A stretch of 64,000 nucleotides of DNA from Mucilaginibacter auburnensis. GTDB taxonomy: Bacteria > Bacteroidota > Bacteroidia > Sphingobacteriales > Sphingobacteriaceae. Of the stretch, positions 56,829 through 64,000 are shown in pieces. How positions within the stretch are numbered: position 1 is the stretch's first letter; each line of letters starts with the position of its first letter. The translations under genes and the position numbers were made by a program. The notes beneath the pieces are model-generated. The model worked only from the letters and a program-made list of their open reading frames with translations, ran no database searches and was not told the origin of the DNA. The stretch is from positions 2,170,001-2,234,000 of the forward strand of contig NZ_PGFJ01000001.1 of NCBI RefSeq assembly GCF_002797815.1, in the 5' to 3' direction.

Positions 56829-57557
56829 ATGAAATGTGCGCTTGTTACCGGAGGATCAAGAGGCATTGGCCGCGCGATCTGTTTAAAAATGGCTTCCATG
56901 GGCTATTATGTATTGGTTAACTATAAGAGTAATCGGGTTGAGGCTGAAAAGACACTTGAGCAAATAAAGCAAGCCGGTGGTGATGGAGAATTGTTGTCAT
57001 TTAATGTTGCTGATAAGGTTGAGATCAAGGATTTACTTCAAAGCTGGATAAACAACAACGAAAGCGCAGATATAGAAGTATTGGTCAATAATGCCGGCAT
57101 CAGAGATGATAGTTTAATGGTTTGGCTGAAAGATGAGCAGTGGGATAGTGTGATAAAAACCAGTTTAGATAGCTTCTTTTATGTTACCCGGTTAGTGTTG
57201 GAGGAAATGATGATGAATCGTTTCGGACGCATTATAAATGTTGTGTCGCTTTCGGGAATTAAGGGATTACCTGGTCAAACTAACTATTCGGCTGCAAAGG
57301 CCGGTGTTATAGGCGCTACAAAAGCATTGGCGCAAGAGGTAGGACGTAGCGGCATTACTGTTAACGCGGTTGCACCGGGTTTCATTAAAACAGATATGAC
57401 CGACGGACTTGATGAGAAAGAACTGAAACGTAATATACCTGTAAACAGGTTTGGTTTGCCTGAAGAGGTTGCCCATGCTGTTGGGTTTTTGGCATCTAAG
57501 GAAGCATCTTACATAACTGGCGAAGTATTATCAATAAACGGAGGTTTATATACTTAA
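56829..57557 (+). CDS. 3-oxoacyl-ACP reductase (FabG-type SDR)
   Basis: A 242-residue SDR reductase: NADP motif VTGGSRGIGRAI (about 5-16), LVNNAGIRDDSL (about 85-96), catalytic Ser in NVVSLSGIKG and YxxxK in NYSAAKAGVIG (about 150-158), and C-terminal EASYITGEVLSINGG. It would reduce beta-ketoacyl intermediates of an aryl polyene or dialkylresorcinol chain. It starts 1 bp after the lyase and its stop overlaps the next start, so the operon is tight. A paralogue of housekeeping FabG. Confidence 0.87.
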   Translation: MKCALVTGGSRGIGRAICLKMASMGYYVLVNYKSNRVEAEKTLEQIKQAGGDGELLSFNVADKVEIKDLLQSWINNNESADIEVLVNNAGIRDDSLMVWLKDEQWDSVIKTSLDSFFYVTRLVLEEMMMNRFGRIINVVSLSGIKGLPGQTNYSAAKAGVIGATKALAQEVGRSGITVNAVAPGFIKTDMTDGLDEKELKRNIPVNRFGLPEEVAHAVGFLASKEASYITGEVLSINGGLYT

Positions 57558-57973
57558 TGGAAGAATTTAGCATATTATCATTAATACCGCAAAAGTCACC
57601 ATTTGTAATGGTAGACGAGTTACTTTTTTCTGACGATAACGTTACGCGCACTAAATTCAAAGTGCGTGCTGATAATGTTTTCGCGATGAACGGAGAATTT
57701 AGCGAGGCTGGGTTAATGGAAAATATGGCTCAAACTGCTGCTGCAGGATCGGGCAATATGGCCAGAATTGAAGATAGACCTGTAGCAACCGGTTACATAG
57801 GTCAGGTTAAGAATCTGGAAGTGTTTGAATTGCCGAAGATCGGTGATGAGCTATTGACTGAGATCAAAGTTGAGGTGCAGGTTTTTGATGCAGGCATCGT
57901 ATCCGGAAAGGTGTGGAAGGGTGATGCTTTAATTGCCCAGTGCGAAATGAAAATATTTATCAATCAACAATAA
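57557..57973 (+). CDS. Hotdog-fold beta-hydroxyacyl-ACP dehydratase-like protein
   Basis: A 138-residue hotdog protein of the FabZ/ApeP-like group. N-terminal LSLIPQKSPFVMVDELLF aligns with the FabZ LPHRYPFLLVD motif, but the catalytic His is Gln12; the helix EAGLMENMAQTAAAGSG keeps the acidic residue and glutamine. I recall this Gln variant from Bacteroidetes secondary-metabolite dehydratases. Function as dehydratase of aryl polyene intermediates is likely by context but chemistry is uncertain. It overlaps the ketosynthase start by 1 base. Confidence 0.72.
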   Translation: MEEFSILSLIPQKSPFVMVDELLFSDDNVTRTKFKVRADNVFAMNGEFSEAGLMENMAQTAAAGSGNMARIEDRPVATGYIGQVKNLEVFELPKIGDELLTEIKVEVQVFDAGIVSGKVWKGDALIAQCEMKIFINQQ

Positions 57974-59094
57974 TGCGCCCTGTTTACGTAGCTGCTGATA
58001 ATATTATATCTCCTTTGGGTTACACCACTGCTGCAAATATGGAGCAGCTAAAGCTTAGATCAACAGGAATAAAGCAGCACAGCGTTAGTGAATATTCAAC
58101 AGTTCCGTTTTATGCTTCTCTATTTTCTACTGATGTATTTAACGAAAACGGCACTTACACAAAGTTTGAGCAGTTGCTTATCGCATCAATTAAGGATGCA
58201 TTAGAACATTGTAATATAAAGCCGGACGATGAAAGGACTGTTCTGATCGTATCTACAACAAAAGGAAATGTTAGTCTTTTAGAAACGCAGCCAGAGCGAC
58301 CCGATCTCAAAGAACGAATTGCTCTGCATACCTCTTCAAAGTTGGTAGCTGAGCATTTCGAATTTAAAAGCCAGGCAATAGTTGTATCGAATGCCTGTAT
58401 ATCAGGTATCATGGCCATTTTAACAGGTCTCCGGCTAATACAAAGCGGCCAGTTCGATAATGCGATCGTTGTTGGTGCAGATGTAATTACCAAGTTTGTA
58501 TTGTCGGGCTTTCAATCTTTCCAAGCGGTAAGCGCTGAGCCATGCAAGCCTTTTGATGTTGATAGAACAGGCATAACGCTTGGAGAGGGTGCCGCTACTA
58601 TAGTTTTGACATCAAATCCATTATATAACACACAAATACAAGTATTGTCTGGTGCTGTTAGTAATGATGGCAATCATATATCTGCTCCATCCAGAACAGG
58701 AGAGGAGCTTTCTCAGGCTATTAGTAGTTCTTTGATTGATGCCGGATTGAATGCTGCAGATATAGATTTTATTTCCGCCCATGGTACAGCTACAAGCTAT
58801 AATGACGAGATGGAAGCTAAGGCTATTGCTTTAGCCGGATTAAGCAATGTGCCTGCAAATAGCCTAAAAGGTTTTTATGGTCATACATTAGGAGCCGCAG
58901 GCCTCATAGAATCAGTAATATCAATGCAGTCGCTTAAAGAAAATATTATTTTGCCCACACCAGGGCATAGCTCTTTAGGTGTGAGTAGCCCCATCAATAT
59001 AGTTACCAGTTTAATGCAGCATTCGGTAAAAACTTTTTTGAAAACTGCCTCGGGCTTTGGTGGTTGTAATGGTGCTGTTATTTTTAGCAAATAG
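57973..59094 (+). CDS. Beta-ketoacyl-ACP synthase (KAS I/II-like)
   Basis: A 373-residue condensing enzyme. Catalytic Cys in VVSNACISGIMA (about 149-160), His in SAHGTATSYNDEMEA and His in GFYGHTLGAAGL, Lys/Gly-rich SGFGGCNGAVIF at the end: the Cys-His-His triad of KAS I/II. It would extend an aryl starter with malonyl-ACP in the operon's pathway. The ATG at 57973 (MRPVYVAADN) overlaps the preceding stop by one base; an in-frame ATG at 57940 lies inside the dehydratase gene and is not preferred. No ACP or thioesterase follows. Confidence 0.85.
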   Translation: MRPVYVAADNIISPLGYTTAANMEQLKLRSTGIKQHSVSEYSTVPFYASLFSTDVFNENGTYTKFEQLLIASIKDALEHCNIKPDDERTVLIVSTTKGNVSLLETQPERPDLKERIALHTSSKLVAEHFEFKSQAIVVSNACISGIMAILTGLRLIQSGQFDNAIVVGADVITKFVLSGFQSFQAVSAEPCKPFDVDRTGITLGEGAATIVLTSNPLYNTQIQVLSGAVSNDGNHISAPSRTGEELSQAISSSLIDAGLNAADIDFISAHGTATSYNDEMEAKAIALAGLSNVPANSLKGFYGHTLGAAGLIESVISMQSLKENIILPTPGHSSLGVSSPINIVTSLMQHSVKTFLKTASGFGGCNGAVIFSK

Positions 59095-59130
59095 CTTGAT
59101 GCTGGTGTATTTATTCCTTATTTTAAGCTG

Positions 59131-59835
59131 ATGTTTCAATTCAAGCAGTTTAGCGTTGACCAAACCAACTGCGCCATGAAAATAAATACTGATGGCGTTT
59201 TGTTAGGTGCGCTGACGCAAATAAAAGCACCACAAAGCATTCTGGATATAGGTACCGGAACCGGAGTGATAGCGTTGATGTTTGCACAGCGTTTTGCTGA
59301 TGCCCAAATAGATGCTGTTGAAATAGATCAGTCTGCCGCAGATACCGCAAGTCAGAATTTCAGTCGTTCAAAGTTCTCAGACCGGTTAAAAGTTTTTGCT
59401 TTAGGGTTTGAACAGTTCTTTAAAGCTTATCCGGATAATAAATATGATCTGATCATATCTAATCCGCCATTTTATATTAATTCATTGCACTCTCCTGAAG
59501 AGAAAAAGCAGTTGGCGAAACATGCTGATGAGAATTTCTTTAAGGAAATATTGAGCGATGTTGCAAACCATTTAACCGCAAATGGTAGCTGCTGGTTAGT
59601 ATTACCGCCTGCTACAGCGCAGTTAGTAAGGAACCTGGTTAATGAATATGAATTGTACATTAATGACGTTATAACTATTAGTTCATTTAAGGGCAAAGAC
59701 CCTCATCGTGAAATTATATCGTTAAGCAATGTAGTTGATGTTTTTACGAAGCAGGAATTTGTAATTTATGATAGCCAGGGTGTTCATTCTGAGCAATATA
59801 AAAATGCTCTCATAGATTTTTTTACCATATTTTAA
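59131..59835 (+). CDS. trmN6: tRNA1(Val) adenine-37 N6-methyltransferase-like protein
   Basis: A 234-residue SAM-dependent methyltransferase. Seen: FKQFSVDQTNCAMKINTDGVLLGAL (family N terminus), SAM motif I ILDIGTGTGVIALMFAQRF (about 40-58), acidic motif VEIDQSA, and catalytic motif IISNPPFYINSLHS (NPPF, about 108-121). These fit YfiC/TrmN6, which methylates A37 of tRNA-Val; the closely related HemK-like class is less likely from the N terminus. Separate from the preceding operon by 36 bp. Confidence 0.82.
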   Translation: MFQFKQFSVDQTNCAMKINTDGVLLGALTQIKAPQSILDIGTGTGVIALMFAQRFADAQIDAVEIDQSAADTASQNFSRSKFSDRLKVFALGFEQFFKAYPDNKYDLIISNPPFYINSLHSPEEKKQLAKHADENFFKEILSDVANHLTANGSCWLVLPPATAQLVRNLVNEYELYINDVITISSFKGKDPHREIISLSNVVDVFTKQEFVIYDSQGVHSEQYKNALIDFFTIF

Positions 59836-59845
59836 TCAGTTGTAA

Positions 59846-60343
59846 ATGATTCGTGTAGGTCTTATTTCAGATACGCATGGCTACTTGGCCGACAGTGTTT
59901 TTGAGCATTTTAAAGATTGTGACGAGATCTGGCATGCAGGCGATTTTGGCAATATAGAATTAGCGGACAAATTAGCCGCATTTAAACCCTTACGGGGTGT
60001 TTACGGAAATATTGACGGCAAAGAATTAAGGCAAACATTTCCGGAGAACCTGAGGTTTACAATTGAAGGAATGGACATATGGATAACCCACATTGGTGGT
60101 TATCCTGATAAGTATAGTCCCGCTGTTAAAAAAGACATATATCTCAATCCGCCCCAGCTTTTTATTTGCGGCCACTCACATATTTTGAAGGTGATTTTTG
60201 ATAAAAAAATAAATTGCTTACATTTAAATCCGGGAGCCGCAGGGATACAAGGATGGCACAAAGTACAAACGCTGATGCGTTTTGCCATAGATGATGGAAA
60301 AGTGAAGGATCTGGAAGTTATCGAATTAAAAAAGAACGTTTAA
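59846..60343 (+). CDS. Calcineurin-like metallophosphoesterase (MJ0936/YfcE type)
   Basis: A 165-residue phosphodiesterase-fold protein with all metal motifs in order: LISDTHGYL (DxH), WHAGDFGN (GDxx), VYGNIDGKE (GNxD), [10 protein letters not shown] (H), and [10 protein letters not shown] (GHSH), ending LNPGAAG. It hydrolyses a phosphodiester; physiological substrate unknown. Ten bases after the methyltransferase gene and 13 before fbp, so the three are likely co-transcribed. Confidence 0.88.
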   Translation: MIRVGLISDTHGYLADSVFEHFKDCDEIWHAGDFGNIELADKLAAFKPLRGVYGNIDGKELRQTFPENLRFTIEGMDIWITHIGGYPDKYSPAVKKDIYLNPPQLFICGHSHILKVIFDKKINCLHLNPGAAGIQGWHKVQTLMRFAIDDGKVKDLEVIELKKNV

Positions 60344-60356
60344 TATATTCTCGCCT

Positions 60357-61406
60357 ATGAAAGTTACCAAGACCCTCGGACAATTCATTATTGAAAAACA
60401 AGCAGATTTTCCTTATGCAAAGGGAGAACTTTCAAGACTGTTGCGTGATATTGGCATCGCCGCTAAATTAGTTAACCGAGAGGTTAATAAGGCGGGCTTG
60501 GTTGACATTATAGGAGAGGCTGGTACGGAGAATATACAAGGTGAAAACCAAAAGAAATTGGATGTATACGCTAACGAACAATTTATATCGGCATTAACAT
60601 ACGGCGGCGAATGCTGTATTATAGTGTCTGAAGAGAATGACGAGTATCTGCACATTGAGGGCGAGGTATCTAAGGATGCAAAATACATAGTAGCGATAGA
60701 CCCGCTGGATGGTTCATCTAACATAGACGTAAATGTTAATGTGGGTACTATATTTTCTATTTACCGCCGTAAATCAACCAGTGGCAAGCCTACTATGGAT
60801 GATATATTGCAAAAAGGAGTGGAACAGGTGGCCGCAGGCTATATAACTTATGGTTCATCAACCATGTTAGTATACACTACCGGTAAGGGTGTTAATGGCT
60901 TTACGCTCGACCCATCCATAGGCGAGTTCTGTTTGTCACATCCAAATATGCGAATTCCGCAGGATGGCCATATTTATTCTATAAATGAAGGACATTATAC
61001 CCATTTTCCAGATGGGGTGAAAAAATATTTAAAGTACTGCCAGGTTGAAGATAAGGTTACAAACAGACCATACACATCCCGCTATATTGGCTCAATGGTT
61101 GCAGATTTACATCGTAATCTTATTTTAGGAGGCATATTTATTTACCCGGTAACTGCAAGTGCGCCTAACGGTAAGCTACGTTTAGTATATGAGTGCAACC
61201 CAATGGCTTTTTTGATTGAACAGGCGGGAGGGAAGGCCAGCAATGGGTATGAGCGCATTTTGGAATTAGATGTTAACCATTTACATCAACGCTCTGCAAT
61301 CTTTATAGGTTCGGAAAACATGGTAAACAAAGCTGAAGAAATGATGTCTTTCTTTTCTCCACAGCAAACCAAAAAGAATTTTAATGGAGATGTGGTGATT
61401 CAATAA
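60357..61406 (+). CDS. fbp: Fructose-1,6-bisphosphatase, class I
   Basis: A 349-residue gluconeogenic enzyme hydrolysing fructose-1,6-bisphosphate. Seen: SEENDEYL (metal Glu), [26 protein letters not shown] with the DPLDGSSN signature (about 118-125), [16 protein letters not shown], and [23 protein letters not shown] followed by [23 protein letters not shown]. All family features are intact and length is normal. It is the last plus-strand gene; rnhA converges with a 10-bp gap. Confidence 0.94.
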   Translation: MKVTKTLGQFIIEKQADFPYAKGELSRLLRDIGIAAKLVNREVNKAGLVDIIGEAGTENIQGENQKKLDVYANEQFISALTYGGECCIIVSEENDEYLHIEGEVSKDAKYIVAIDPLDGSSNIDVNVNVGTIFSIYRRKSTSGKPTMDDILQKGVEQVAAGYITYGSSTMLVYTTGKGVNGFTLDPSIGEFCLSHPNMRIPQDGHIYSINEGHYTHFPDGVKKYLKYCQVEDKVTNRPYTSRYIGSMVADLHRNLILGGIFIYPVTASAPNGKLRLVYECNPMAFLIEQAGGKASNGYERILELDVNHLHQRSAIFIGSENMVNKAEEMMSFFSPQQTKKNFNGDVVIQ

Positions 61407-61416
61407 AAAGCAAAGT

Positions 61417-61887
61417 CTACAATAAGCTTGCCTTACTTGCTTCCACTTCAAAAACCGAATCTATCAATAAGTCTTTCTGCTTACCCGCTGCTACCGCAAG
61501 TTGGTCGCATCGTTCATTTTCGGGGTGCCCATTGTGTCCTCTTACCCACGTGAATTTTACATTATGAAGTTTGCTTACCTCCAGATAGCGTAGCCATAGG
61601 TCTTTATTTTTTTTGCCGGCGAAGCCTTTTTGTAACCAACCATTCAGCCAGCGCTTTTCAATAGCATCTATCACATATTTAGAGTCGGAATAAACCATTA
61701 CATCCTGACCGGGTTTATTTAAAGCCTCGAGCCCTTTAATAACGGCCAGTAATTCCATGCGGTTATTAGTGGTTTTTCTAAATCCTTCTGAAAGCTCTTT
61801 ATAGTGTTTACCCGATCGGAGTATCACTCCGTACCCACCCGGACCTGGGTTACCACTTGATGCTCCATCTGTAAAAATTTCTATCAT
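61417..61887 (-). CDS. rnhA: Ribonuclease HI
   Basis: A 156-residue RNase H removing RNA of RNA/DNA hybrids. Catalytic residues seen: Asp in FTDGASSGNPGPGGYG, Glu in TTNNRMELLAVIKGLEAL, Asp in VYSDSKYVIDAI, and the late Asp in RGHNGHPENERCDQLAV. Short, normal length. The start ATG (61885-61887) lies two bases from copy D of the GC-rich palindromic repeat, so that its leader contains the repeat. Confidence 0.92.
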   Translation of the reverse strand: MIEIFTDGASSGNPGPGGYGVILRSGKHYKELSEGFRKTTNNRMELLAVIKGLEALNKPGQDVMVYSDSKYVIDAIEKRWLNGWLQKGFAGKKNKDLWLRYLEVSKLHNVKFTWVRGHNGHPENERCDQLAVAAGKQKDLLIDSVFEVEASKASLL

Positions 61888-61888
61888 T

Positions 61889-61916
61889 AGCCCCCCAACC
61901 CCCTAAAGGGGGAGCC
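61889..61916 (-). repeat. GC-rich palindromic repeat, copy D, directly 5' of rnhA
   Basis: Reverse-strand copy of the family core CCCCCTTTAGGGGG with flanking G-run; on the minus strand it ends two bases before the rnhA ATG. Equivalent to copy B in front of the trans-sulfuration gene. Confidence 0.82.
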
Positions 61917-61929
61917 AGGAACATCAAAA

Positions 61930-61946
61930 ATATCAATAATTGATAT
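61930..61946. other. 17-bp AT-rich perfect palindrome
   Basis: ATATCAATAATTGATAT, 7-bp arms with a 3-base centre, in the gap between rnhA and the P-type ATPase gene. Could be an operator, but the sequence is AT-rich and chance occurrence is not excluded. Confidence 0.3.
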
Positions 61947-61973
61947 CATTCCCCATTGAGGAAGTAAAGACGA

Positions 61974-64000
61974 TTATAATCGCTTCCTTTTCAGGCGCAA
62001 AGAATTACCAATAATCACTACGTCTGAAAATGCCATGGTAAAAGCACCCACCATTGGGTTTAAAAAACCAAGGGCAGCTATAGGTATCGCCACAACATTG
62101 TAAGCAAAAGCCCAGAAGAGATTTTGTTTAATGGTGAGCAATGTATGCCTGCTGATCTGCAAAAATTTAACTACGCTGCTCAGGTCGGTGTTGAGCAATA
62201 CCACTCTTGCCGACTGTATAGCTATCTGACTGGCTCCACTCATGGATATGCCCACATCAGCACGGGTTAGCGCAGGGGCGTCATTAATGCCATCACCAAT
62301 CATCAGCGTTTTACCTTTCTTCTTGTAAACATCTATGATAGACAGTTTTTCATCCGGCAATTTCTCACCATGAACTTCGTCTATACCAAGTGCAACGGCA
62401 ACTTTTTGACAGCGGTTATTTTTGTCGCCACTTAGTAATATAGGTGTTATACCCATTTGCTTTAGTTGGGTTATTAATCCGGCTGCTTCGGGTTTAATGG
62501 TATCATCAATGGCAATTTGAGCTATTTGTATCTGGTTTTTATAAAGTGATAAATTATAGTGTGTATCAGCTGTTTTGCCTGAGCCTAAAAAGTAAGTGTT
62601 ACCATTTACATCTTCGGCACGCATACCCAACCCTTTTTCCTCTGTAGCGCTTATCAATATTGTTTTTGTTTTTGATAACGATTTAAGCTGTTCAACCAAA
62701 GAAGTGGCAATGGGGTGGTTAGAGCGTTCTTCAATAGCCGTAATAATGCCTCTTACCTCTTCCAGACTGGTGCCAGAATTTAGTTTGATATCCTGTATGC
62801 TGAATTTACCGGTTGTAAGTGTTCCCGTTTTGTCAAATACAATGTACTTGGCATCGGTAACTGCTTCAACGGTATCGCCACCTTTAATAAGGATGCCATT
62901 TTTGGCGGCTCTGCCTAAACCCACCATTACGGCGGTTGGAGTAGCTAAACCCATAGCACATGGGCACGATATAACTAACACAGCAATTGCGTTCATTAAC
63001 GCAGTCTGCAAGTCCGATTGGCCAATCAAGTAAGTAAACAGAAATGTCAAAACAGAAATAAGTATAACCGCGGGAACAAATATGGCGGCCACTTTGTCGC
63101 CAAGTTTTTGAACGGGAGGCTTGGCGGCCTGCGCTTTCTTCATCAGTTCTATTATCTGCGAAAGCGTAGTGTTAGCACCAACCTTAGTAGCCAGCATTGT
63201 AATGTTGCCTTTTATCAGCAGCGTACCACCTATTACCTTGCCATATTTTTCTATATCTACCGGAACACTTTCTCCGGTAAGCATGCTTTCATCTATCGAA
63301 GCGCCGCCAGATAATACTTCACCATCAACAGGTATTTTATCGCCCTGATTAACTACCAACGTATCGCCGGGGCGAACATCTTTCGCACTAATAACTTCTA
63401 TACTGCCGTTTACCATACGATTGGCAGTAGTTTGCTGAATCTTCATAAGATCCTTTACCGCAGAAGTGGTCTGATTTACCGACCGCTTTTCAAATACATT
63501 GCCCAACAACACCAGCGTAATGATAGTAGCGCAGGTCTCGTAAAACATAAACCGAGGACCTAAATGCTGTAGCGTACCTACTAAACTGTAAACAAAAGCA
63601 GCTGTAGATCCAACAAAAATCAACACATCCATATTTGGCACACCGCCTTTAACAGAGTTGAATGCGCTTTTTCCGAAGTGCAAACACCCCACAATGAAAA
63701 CCGGCAAACATAAAGCTAATTGGACCCATGTCGAGTGCAATAAATGCCATGGCAACACCATGTGCAATAGCAGGGGAGCAGTGAAAATTGCACACAATAT
63801 AAACTTGTTTTCAACCTGCTCATAAAAACGCGGAGTATGCAGGGCCGGGTCGCCAATTACCTTAAAGCCCAGTCCCTCAATGTCTTTTACTATTTGGGGC
63901 AGCGTTACAGCAGGATTATTAGTGAATTTTACCTCTTCTCCGGCAAAGTCAACTGAAATGTCTTGTAATCCTTTCTTCTCCAATAAGCGGTGTATAGACA
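61974..64000 (-). CDS. Copper-type heavy-metal P1B-ATPase (5' end outside window)
   Basis: At least 674 residues; the frame stays open to the last base of the window, so the N terminus is missing. Visible: part of an N-terminal HMA domain (LQDISVDFAGEEVKF...IEGLGFKV), about eight membrane helices, TGES (actuator), ISCPCAMGLATPTAVMVGLG with the CPC metal site, DKTGTLTTG (phosphorylated Asp), SNHPIA (His-Pro), LSGDKNNRCQK and MIGDGINDAPAL. CPC plus HP motifs fit Cu(+)-exporting ATPases (CopA/CtpA). The CxxC of the HMA domain, if present, lies beyond the edge. Minus strand, upstream of rnhA by 86 bases. Confidence 0.92.
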   Translation of the reverse strand, partial: SIHRLLEKKGLQDISVDFAGEEVKFTNNPAVTLPQIVKDIEGLGFKVIGDPALHTPRFYEQVENKFILCAIFTAPLLLHMVLPWHLLHSTWVQLALCLPVFIVGCLHFGKSAFNSVKGGVPNMDVLIFVGSTAAFVYSLVGTLQHLGPRFMFYETCATIITLVLLGNVFEKRSVNQTTSAVKDLMKIQQTTANRMVNGSIEVISAKDVRPGDTLVVNQGDKIPVDGEVLSGGASIDESMLTGESVPVDIEKYGKVIGGTLLIKGNITMLATKVGANTTLSQIIELMKKAQAAKPPVQKLGDKVAAIFVPAVILISVLTFLFTYLIGQSDLQTALMNAIAVLVISCPCAMGLATPTAVMVGLGRAAKNGILIKGGDTVEAVTDAKYIVFDKTGTLTTGKFSIQDIKLNSGTSLEEVRGIITAIEERSNHPIATSLVEQLKSLSKTKTILISATEEKGLGMRAEDVNGNTYFLGSGKTADTHYNLSLYKNQIQIAQIAIDDTIKPEAAGLITQLKQMGITPILLSGDKNNRCQKVAVALGIDEVHGEKLPDEKLSIIDVYKKKGKTLMIGDGINDAPALTRADVGISMSGASQIAIQSARVVLLNTDLSSVVKFLQISRHTLLTIKQNLFWAFAYNVVAIPIAALGFLNPMVGAFTMAFSDVVIIGNSLRLKRKRL

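Overview
The window reads as chromosomal DNA of a Bacteroidetes bacterium, most likely a Sphingobacteriaceae member close to Mucilaginibacter or Pedobacter. That placement is inferred from gene families and signals, not from a search. Several gene starts carry the Bacteroidetes promoter -7 motif TAnnTTTG, Shine-Dalgarno sites are mostly absent, and the gene set is typical of the group: short type II glutamine synthetase, ComEC with no recognisable beta-lactamase domain, OmpP1/FadL porin, 460-residue arginine decarboxylase, flexirubin-type lyase and ligase genes. Genes are dense on both strands. I see no rRNA, tRNA, prophage, IS element or CRISPR array.

Layout. 1-9.4 kb: aminotransferase, CDF metal transporter, Nudix hydrolase, bioA with a ferritin-like partner, an LtaS-like sulfatase-fold enzyme, an exported protein and ComEC. 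9.5-15.5 kb: an arginine neighbourhood (arginine decarboxylase, two guanidino-modifying hydrolases, argS) laced with short-word repeats and followed by three tandem 114-bp units. 15.9-30 kb: SDR, outer-membrane proteins, VIT transporter, a PAS/DHp sensor without an ATPase domain, proS, a Cys/Met PLP enzyme, a DUF2400 protein with an in-frame repeat, and a flavin reductase. 28.3-35.7 kb: exopolysaccharide-type transferases on both sides of a complete partner-switching operon (membrane protein, receiver-PP2C, STAS, anti-sigma-type kinase). 35.7-39 kb: YceI, a secreted protein, an AraC regulator and mdh. 39.3-44.4 kb: glnA, a gamma-glutamylcyclotransferase, a PuuA-like ligase, an APH-fold kinase and a HAD phosphatase. 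44.4-51.8 kb: an almost complete molybdenum-cofactor locus. 52.0-52.8 kb: a Cys-Cys-ending 28-codon leader ORF with operator-like palindrome and hairpin, ahead of a cysteine-free redoxin. 53.9-59.1 kb: a compact aryl-polyene/flexirubin-like operon. 59.1-64 kb: trmN6-like methyltransferase, phosphoesterase, fbp, rnhA and a copper-type P-ATPase cut by the window edge.

Most unusual points: the Cys leader/attenuator-like unit at 51933-52793; the glutamyl-ligase/kinase/phosphatase group at 39437-44400; the partner-switching operon inside polysaccharide genes; and a GC-rich palindrome family (four copies, each touching or lying inside a gene, two of them directly 5' of a start codon). All functions are read from motifs and neighbours only.
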